From Linnemannia elongata (lineage: Eukaryota; Mortierellomycota; Mortierellomycetes; Mortierellales; Mortierellaceae), in assembly GCA_036320915.1 (NCBI GenBank), contig JAXBDG010000005.1, forward strand, positions 1,922,001 to 1,986,000: a DNA stretch of 64,000 nt, given 5' to 3'. Shown here piece by piece: positions 55,995 through 64,000 of this stretch. Below the pieces are notes generated by a model, which did not search any database, was not told the DNA's origin, and worked only from the letters and a program-made list of their open reading frames with translations. Positions within the stretch are counted from its first letter, which is position 1. Every line of letters starts with the position of its first letter. Both the position numbers and the translations under genes were made by a program.

Positions 55995-58769
55995 TTAGTC
56001 ATGGGAAGACTCTCGTCGTTGCTCATAGGTATCCATCTCATCAGAGTCGTATGCGGCCTGGTGTTGAGGATGCGAGTAGGGGTGGTGGTGACTACTTGTG
56101 GAATTGCCACCACTGCTGCCTTCCTGAACGACATCCATATCTGATGGTCCATGCTCGTTTTGCACCGGCGCTGACCGCGGAGGACTATAGTAGTCAGACA
56201 AAGATGATGTTTGTCCATGCGATGAATGCTGCTGGTGATGGTGCTGTTGGAATTGTTGCGGGTGGCTTGTAGGTGGCGAAAAAGTAGAACTGGTATGGGA
56301 TGCTGCCGTTGGGGAAGGGTATTCACGGTCAAAGCTGGATGGTGGGTGCTGAGGAGTAGGTGGTTGTGGAGGGCGCTGCTGTGAGAACTGTGGGGGAATC
56401 CTGGGTAATGCTGGCGTTACGCTGCCACGGTCGCTGCTGTTGCCGCCAAACCGAGGGTCCGATGTCATCTCTGGGCTCTCAGTCCTATTGCTTCTCCAGC
56501 TGTGACGATATTCCGAGATGGAGCCATAACTTGGTTGCTTCTTGACTGCGTGGATACGTCTCTGCTCAGAGAGTGAACTCCAACTAGCCTGCTTCTTGAC
56601 TGAGGGGTGGTAAGGGTGGTGTGAGTGGGTATCCTGAGGGTTCTTGTAAAGATCTTGACTAGCCCAGCTAATGGTCCCGTCACTTGGTCTCTTTTTGCCA
56701 AGATCGTGGTCAGACGACGATGGATGGAAAGGGGCGGGAGACGCGGAAGCTGGGAACGAACCATCGCCATGGGCTGCGCTTGTAGGTGATGGCAAAGAGC
56801 GAGGACCGACCCCTGCGCTAGAGGTTACTCTGGAGTTCTGAGCCGAAGAGTAGAGTGATGACCGCTCATGGGTTGGCGTCAGTGGAGATCCAGGATAGTA
56901 CTGCATCGAAACATCGCCACTAGATCCAGGGTGAGGAGACCGGGTGGTCGAAGGGGGCGAGGTAGTCTCTGGACGAGAGTCAATAGGCGTTCCTCGGATG
57001 CTGAGAAGCCGCTGTGCCACTTGATGGTCCTCATCTTTGGGATCTGTGGAGAACGCTGGGAAGGCTCCGGAGCGGTGGAGGTTGAGCGACGATTCCGAGG
57101 GATGGCGGTGAAGATGACGATGAGGACGGTGCTGATGTTCAATCTCCTGATCTGATTCGGGCGCCGACAGTTTGCTGCTCAGCGAGAGGTGCTTCATCGA
57201 GCTGCTCGAAAGAGGAGGTGACGCGGCGTTGTAGGCTTGTCGAAGGTGTTGAACAGACGAATGGCGGCCCAGCGCCGGGCGCGAGGAAGGATGATATTGA
57301 TCGAAGGACCCATTGCTCTCCATGGCCCTCTCATGGACAGCCCATTCTCGTTCTCTATCCCGGTCGCGTTCCCCTCGATCCATGGCTCTTACTGGTCCAA
57401 GCATACCGCCTCTAGGCGAATCCTGTGGCAAGAGAGGGGATGGCAGTGGCGACGAGGATGCGCCAGGCTGCTTCTGAGCAACAGCGGCCTCCAATTCACG
57501 GTTACGAGCCATGAGAATCATGATTTGTCCCTCGGCTTGCTGTAACCGGTCCGCCTTGCGCTCTAATTCACGAACATATTGATCCTTCCGCTGACGAAAT
57601 GCGCGCTGGGCTGCGCGGTTTTGGGCGGCGCGCTTTGTCGAATTCCGTCCTTGCTCGGTCGATTTTCCAGAATTACTGCCGTCAGTTGATCCTGCTGTTG
57701 CTCCTCCTGCAGCTGTATTTGTCTGTGCAGACGTTTTGGAAGATGGAGTCGCAATTGCAGATGAGGTATGGGTTGAAGTAGGGGATGTAGACTCCTTTTG
57801 ACTATGCTGCGACTGGTGTTGTTGTTGCTGGTGTTGTTGTGGGTGAGGATGGCCTGGGCTCGAATCAGACCGCCCTGGCCCTGTCTCATGAGCGGATGCG
57901 CTCGGGAGATGACGATGAGTGTGCCCGTGCGGGTAGTCCTTGGACGAAACCGAGTCAGTCCTGGTGGCGCTCATGTACAGGTCTATTATTAATTCAGACA
58001 GACAAAGAGATTTTTTTTTTTTTTTGGGTGAGATAGATGGAAGTTTAAATAAGGACACCGATTAGTTTGGCACACTTTTTTCTTTTTCTTTTCGGATGGT
58101 GTGGGCAATGTGGTGGCAAAAGGGCAGTTGGGGACGCGCAACCTTGTTAGGTCCCAATTAGAAAGCAGAGAACGAGGGTAAATTACGAGAGCAGGACACT
58201 CGAGTAATGCAACAGCAACAAGCAGCAGCAGAAAAACATGAAATGTCAAACGTCAAACGTTCAAACGATATGTATGAAAAGCGATGATCATTTTGTACAA
58301 GGGTGGCAATCGATCGGCAGATCTCCTATCATCCAAGTTCATTTGTAATATGAACGAAGGACAGTGTCTCTCTTCAATAAAATCTTTGTGTACCTTTTCC
58401 CTCGTCCTGGCCATCTCGGCCAATCCACAGTGATCCTGGTAATGATCCAGACAACGACGAATAGCGCCCGGGCTGGTCATGGTGCTGGTAGCTGTGCTGG
58501 CTTAGAGGGAGCTTTTGGGCGTACTGGTGGTGTTGCTGTTGCGGTGTCTGCTGCTGCTGTTGTTGTTGGTGTTGTTGAGGCCGTTGCTGTTGGAAGTGCT
58601 GATGGAGATGAGGATCAGATGACTGCGACCGGGGTTGTCCTGATGGTACTGAGTGGTGATTAGCCAAGCGGTTGTGTTCTGATTCGGGACCAAGGACCTT
58701 ATCAAGTTCTCGGAGAGGAGGGAGAGTCATCGAGGGCGTAGGCGCAGGGCCAGGACCAGAACCGAGCAT
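55995..58769 (-). CDS. Yap/Pap1-like bZIP transcription factor without cysteines
   Basis: Two exons (58769-58394 and 57982-55995) give 787 residues; the 411-nt intron preserves the frame and has GT-AG ends. If that intron is not used, translation could start at the ATG at 57974 (659 residues). The basic region KRAAQNRAAQRAFRQRK (242-258) has the NxxAQxxFR signature of Yap1/Pap1 proteins, followed by a leucine-zipper-like heptad (263-292). Flanking regions are His/Gln/Ser/Pro-rich and disordered. The N-terminus MLGSGPGPAPTPS...LPPLRELDK is also low complexity. Reading the whole product I find no cysteine, so the Cys-rich redox domains of Yap1/Pap1 are absent. Two similar motifs, VKKQASWSSLSEQRR and VKKQPSYGSISEYRH, lie close together near residue 600. 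Role: DNA-binding regulator, targets unknown. Confidence 0.87.
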
Positions 58770-61700
58770 GCCGAATGAGTGTCGTTAAAAAGGAACGTGT
58801 GATGAGAAGAATGAGTGAGGGTAACCGTTGATCGAGGTTAGGGGGAGGAAAGGGAGGAATGAATAAAAAAAGGTGAGAAGGGGAGAGGGGAGGGGGGACT
58901 GCGAGGGGCGAGGAGAGGGCACTAAGGCGTGGCAACTAGGAGACGAGGAGATTGGAGAGGAGGGACCCAAAGGAGTGGATGGTTTCTCTAATGAGGTTGT
59001 ACGTCTCGAAGGGAGTTGATGAAGTGATGAAAAGAGATGAGAAGATGAGGATGAACTGAGAATGAGAGAAAGAAAAAAAGAAAAGAAGGAAGGAAGAAGG
59101 GGATAAAGAAAGAGAAGTGTGAGGAGGAGGAGGAGATGGAAGAAGAAGAGAGGTAAGGGGATGTGGGTGGGTTAGGTGGGTGTGCTCTTTTTTGGAGTAA
59201 GAGTAAAAAGAAAGAGTAAAGAGTAAAAAAGAGAGAATAAAGAGTAACAGAGAAAGGAGCCCTGGGTTTGTCGCTATTCCTTGTTAATGCGTGAGCAAGA
59301 GGCGAAAGGCGAAAAGCCAAAGGGCGGAAAGGACTGGGCGGGATGGGGTTAACGCTGATGTTGTTGTTTTTGATGCTGTTGTTGTTGTTGTTGTTGTTGT
59401 GGTTGTGGTTGTTGGTACGGATTAGCGTTAATTGCCTTTGCTGTTGCTGTCTGAGGTCTGTTTGTTGATGTCGGGTTTGAGAGCTGTTTGTACAACCGAG
59501 CGAGGGAAGTGGATAATGGACCTTGTGCTGGGCGTATTTTTTTTTTGTAGATGGGGATGAGGTGATGGCGATATGTATATATGAATGAGCTGAGGAATGA
59601 CTGAATGAATGATTAAATGAAAAGCAAATGCGCTGTCGGATATTTTTTATGAAGCAGGGCGTATGTCGCTCGTGTTGCTTTGAACAGTCGTTGTCTCGTT
59701 GGTTGGTTCGTCCTTGAATGGGTGATGGATGGCAGTGATGGACGGCAGTGATGGTAGGCGAGACTGTTAAGAGACTGATTGATTGATTAAAGACAAAGGC
59801 GGAAAAAAAAGAGTGATCAGCAAATCGAAATAGTGCCAAGAGTCGGGTAGACGTCCATGGAATCGAGACTACTGTGCATAGAGAGGGACTGCTTGATTGG
59901 AATGAATGAGTGGAAACGAGCGCTTAGGGAAAAGGTGGGATAGAAACGAGAAACGAATACAAGAGAACAAATGAACGGAGACAGAAAGTAAAGTGAGAAG
60001 AAAAGAGAAAAGAAGTAGAGAGAGAGAGATGGCAATAGGGAGCATGGCCAGGAGAGTATTTTCTGTACATGCACATAATGCAATCATTGAATTATGTGAG
60101 GGTGCCCACATTAGAGAGGGAGATAGATGAGAGTGGTCGATGAGAGACAACACGCATGGTCCATGCATCTCCCCTTTTCACGCCTCCCCTCCCTCTCCTT
60201 CCTTCCGCTCCCTTCCTCTCTTGCTCTCTTTCTTTGCCTCTGTCTCTGTCATCAACCCCCTCTCCTTCTCCTTCTCTCTCGCTCCTCTCATCCCTTTCCC
60301 CCTTCTTCCCCTTTCTCTCCGAAGCGTGTCTGTTGTATTTGTTTACCATCGCACAAAAAAGAGTAATAATGCATTGCCCCGGTACTGTCGTAATTTGGGC
60401 AGTGCAATGCTCTGCTGTCATTTCCATCTGCTACAGTGCATGCTAAAGCCCAAAACTCAACATAAAAAGCTACAATGTACCACTCAGCTCTGCCTGCTTG
60501 TATGTTTGCTTTGCTGATAGACATGCCATCATCCCTTGTTGTTCTTTTCTCTTTGCGAAGTTTTCTCCTCTTTCGATCCTTATTTCTTTCTTTCGTTCTT
60601 TCTTTGTGTTGATTTCACTCCTTCATCGTCTTTTCGCTTCTTCGCTTGTAGTGTTTGATGATGTCGATTTGTTTGTATATGTGTCCCCACACCCCTCTAG
60701 AACCATCCCTTCTTCTATCATCACTGTCTGTTGTCCTCGTTTCCTTGCCCCTCGCCTGCTTAGATGTTCCATTTCCTCCTCTTGACATTTAAGGAAGAAA
60801 AAAAGCTGAAGTTTCGTAGCCCTTTTCTCAGAAAGCTGGGACCAACTGTGTTGCCATACAGAGCATATAGCGAACACCTTTCTTTTTGGACGATGAAAAA
60901 GGAAAGGAGCGAGATGGGTGATGAGGGATGAGAATTGTATCTGTATGTTGTCGGCTATGGTTGCTTGTTTGAGCGAGTGTAGTGGGGGCCGTGTGTATGT
61001 GCATGTGTGTTGTTGAGATGTGTGAAGCGAGTCGAATGTATGACACTGAAAGAAAAAAGAAATGGTGGCGCTTGTATAGCGTAATAACTGCTATGTGTCC
61101 TATTCACTCGTTTTTTCTTCGCTCCCTCCCTCTTTTTTGCATCCGCTTGCTCTCCCGCTTCCTTCCCCCACACCAGTCAGGTCATCACACCCTTTTAGAA
61201 ATGACACAGACCAGACCCGACCGGTGATTGCTGACACATTCAATCGACCCGACCGCATATCGTTTATAAAAACAAACCCCGGTTGCTGCCCAGGAACCAG
61301 GAACCAGGGGTTGTCGCCTCACAGATCTGAGACAAAACGTGTTCATATTCCATCAACGCTGATAAAACAAGTGTAATTTGTAATAGGGAGGGAGGGGGAT
61401 AGAACGAAATAGATGCGAGACAATGCAGAGCAACAAGCCAATCCAATGGAGAAGTCTGGCGAAGAGGTAGACAATGGAGGCAGATTACGGGATAAGGAAC
61501 ATACGACCAAGACAACTTCAAATCAGACTTGGTGCCGGATTTCTCCTCTTCAACTCATAAAGAACGCATCCCTCACCAGGTAGCATGTATAACGGATATG
61601 TCGCTCACCTTATTTCAATAGCTCGTTTTGCTGGACGCCCAAAAAAATAATAATTCCTGATTACGGCAATTACAAAAAGTATATGGAGATATGTTTCTGC

Positions 61701-63930
61701 AAGGGATCGTTGAGCAAAAAACAAAACAAATATTGGGAGCGGGAGGGTAATGATGGATAATGGTGGGAATGGATGAGGAGAGGCGATAGGGTTGCGGAGT
61801 GGCAAAAAAGTGTATATGTGAGTGAGAGCGAGAGGAGAGAGGAGATGTCGAGGACAGTGACTACGCAACAAGGAAGGAGGATAAAGGAGAAGAAAGAAGG
61901 GAAAGAGCTAGAAGTCGAAAGAAAGAAGAGGAGAGATAGTGGTCAACTAAGAGAAGGAGAAAAGGAGTACTGGATACAGTTCTGTCGGTTTTCTTGTATT
62001 ACGTTTTTTAGAAAAATTAGCCAAGAAGGGGACGAAGGAGATGGTCGAGGGACAGGGGTTTGGGGCTAGGAGGGAAGGTGAGCGTGCGTGTGGAGAATGG
62101 CTGGGGAGGATGTCCGCAAGGTCGAAGGAAGGGAGAATGGAAAAAAAGGGAGAATGGAAGGAAAGAAAAAGGGTAGAAAGGAAAAAGGAGAGAGGAAAGG
62201 GAAGGGAAAGAAAGAAGAAACGGAAAGAAGGAAGAAGGGAAATGGAAGAAGCAAAAGAAAGAGAAAGAGAAAGAGTAAAAGAGAAAGAGAGAGAGAGGGA
62301 GGGAGAGAAAAAAAAATAACCAACAAACAACAAAGAAAGAAAAAAAAAGAATAACAGATGGAAAGAGAGAAGGGGCTGCTCTGCTGGAAAATCATTGCAC
62401 GCAGACACACGCTCGAAATTCAAAAAGAGGGCCATTCTCTTTTATTCCCTTTGTGCATCCACCCCTTTGCCCTCACTTTCTTCTCTTTTCTATCTTTCGA
62501 ATCGCCTCTTGTCGTTTCTACACTCTCCTTTTACTCACTTATCCCTTTTGCCTCCTACCTTTATTTCTTGTTCTCCCTCTTCACTGTCCCATCCATTTAC
62601 CTTTTTCTCTCCCCTTTCGGGGTCAACAGGGGAGACGTAAGGGGATCTTGCTGCACAGCAACATATGCCAAACAAAAAAAAAATACTGTGTGGTCCGGCC
62701 AGTGCTGGAACTTAGTAGCTTTTCTACCATACTCTTTTATCCATGTACTCGTCCAGTCTAAGGGATGGAGTTAGAGTGATAAGGGCAAGGGCACACATTC
62801 ACACACACATAATGCAGAGAGTAAATGGTTGGAATTGCCATCGTTCGGTGTGTTGCCGCATGTCCACCCATCCATCCACCAACCAACCTAGCTTCCACGT
62901 CCATAATGCACAGCGTTTTTATTACTTCCCCCCTTATCCCCATTTCATTCTATTCAGCCTTTGTCATCCCCCACATCAGGCATTATTACTGCCATTTCAT
63001 TCCCTCTTCTGTCAGCCAACACACGCGCACAAACAAAAAAAAAAGCTTGTTGCCGTTATTTTTTTTTCCTCCCGTGGACCATCATGTACTGTACAGATGT
63101 ACCAATCGAAAGCGAAACGAAAGAAATGATAAACCCGACAAGGGACGGGTAGATCGATTTCTTTTGTGTGTAAGATTTGCGCTTCTTTTCTCCTTTGTGC
63201 GATGGTTTGATGTTCTGGGTGGCTGGATGATAGTTTATAAAAGAGAAGAGCGGGTCTTTTTCCCTTATTGCTCACAAGTTTTTTTTGTTGTTGTGTTCGG
63301 TTTACTCATCATCTTGCTCTGCATGAAAAAAGAGATGGGGGGTCAGTGGTGTACATCTCTGTACACCTTCATCGTGTTCCGTGAATGGCGAGGAGGAAGA
63401 ATGGATAGAGAGAAGGGAGAAGGAGGGATAGTGGAGAACTTGAAAGGAACAGAGGATCAGTGGGAACCGAATAAGGGTGAGAGAGAGGGTGAGAGAACGG
63501 GCCAAAAAAGGGGGGTGATTTCAGCTGGCAACAATTCGTAATCAAAGCACAGCAGTTGTGTGGACATTTCATGTATTAAACCAACCACGCTCATCCTTGT
63601 CTGTTTCCATTCAATTCTTTACTCGTACTCCTCTCATCATCCTTCGTCCTCTCTGCTTTCAATCCATTCCACAGCTTTCTATGCTTCATGCTCATGCTCA
63701 TGTTCATGCGCTTATCGATTTCTTTCTCTTTTCTTCTTTTACAATGCTAATCAGCATAAGCAGATTCAACACATTGTATGTCCTACAGGCAGAGATGTTA
63801 ATTGTAAACACAAAGGAGAAAAATGTGGAATGCAGGAAAGTGGGAAATAGGACAGGTCCCTATCAGCTACTTTCTTCTTCTTAATCTGCCGTTCTCGCTG
63901 TCGCTATCGCTTCATAAGAGCAAGATGCAA

Positions 63931-63980
<50 letters not shown>

Positions 63981-64000
63981 AAGAAAAAAAAAGCAGGGAA
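58770..64000. other. 5.2-kb gene-free right end
   Basis: 58780-59260 is purine-rich (plus), the CT-rich leader of the bZIP gene. A GTT repeat lies near 59360-59420. Pyrimidine blocks occur at 60170-60320 and a near-pure purine block at 61740-62350. An ACCCGACC-rich patch sits near 61210-61260, and a run of 47 A closes the window (63932-63978). The longest ATG frame (62825-63541) has no codon bias or domain. I see no gene. Confidence 0.6.
63932..63978. repeat. A47 homopolymer at window edge
   Basis: Forty-seven consecutive A, then A-rich sequence to the end of the window. Confidence 0.95.

Noticed and set aside
135..58769. Idea that the window is a biosynthetic gene cluster (P450, permease, transcription factors)
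   Set aside because: No backbone enzyme (PKS, NRPS, terpene synthase) is present, and the neighbours are housekeeping genes.
58988..59839. 283-residue minus-strand frame upstream of the bZIP gene
   Set aside because: Composition is that of a CT-rich leader (Ser/Phe/Leu/Pro); most likely untranslated.
62825..63541. 238-residue plus-strand frame with ATG near the right end
   Set aside because: No codon bias, no recognisable domain, and it crosses homopolymer and purine-rich stretches.

Overview
The window is nuclear DNA from a filamentous fungus. Genes have short GT-AG introns (most 50-500 nt), C/G-ending codons, pyrimidine-rich leaders and many microsatellites. An animal-type (class IIC) Na,K-ATPase-like pump and the gene architecture point to an early-diverging lineage; Mortierellaceae is my best guess. 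That placement is inference, because no rRNA marker is present. Fifteen of the protein-coding genes were given splice models by hand, and every model closes in frame.

Left block (0.1-14.5 kb): six genes all on the minus strand. They are prohibitin-1, a Met30/SCON-2-type F-box/WD40 protein, an EMAP-II/Arc1-type tRNA-binding protein, a Ser-rich orphan, a cytochrome P450 and a class IIC P-type ATPase. Next comes a plus-strand vacuolar aspartic protease (PEP4 type, 16.2-18.1 kb). Convergent to it lies an amino-acid permease (18.6-20.7 kb). After that are a divergent CDK-like kinase without an obvious glycine loop (22.4-25.1 kb) and a poly-Q orphan (28.1-29.3 kb).

Middle (29.3-37.6 kb): 8.3 kb with no supportable protein gene. 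It is rich in homopolymers and microsatellites and carries one degenerate ~50-bp repeat family (35.37-35.78 kb). It ends at a very small, strongly codon-biased plus-strand gene of 74 residues (37.6 kb).

Right block (38.6-58.8 kb): minus-strand C2H2/C2HC zinc-finger protein, PMC1-type Ca2+-ATPase and She9/Mdm33 mitochondrial inner-membrane protein. Divergent from these, on the plus strand, are an Nsp1/Nup62 nucleoporin and the KEOPS kinase Bud32, only ~150 bp apart, followed by tRNA-Gly(GCC). A minus-strand Yap/Pap1-like bZIP factor that contains no cysteine closes the block. The last 5.2 kb holds only leader-like and low-complexity DNA.

Functional themes are mitochondrial inner membrane (prohibitin, She9), ion homeostasis (two type-II P-type pumps), tRNA biology (Arc1-like, Bud32, tRNA-Gly) and nutrient control (Met30, permease, vacuolar protease). 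They look like ordinary chromosomal neighbours rather than a cluster. I found no convincing new multi-gene system. The most useful leads are the cysteine-free bZIP, the loop-less kinase, the 74-residue gene, the repeat family at 35.4 kb and a cluster of palindromes next to the tRNA.
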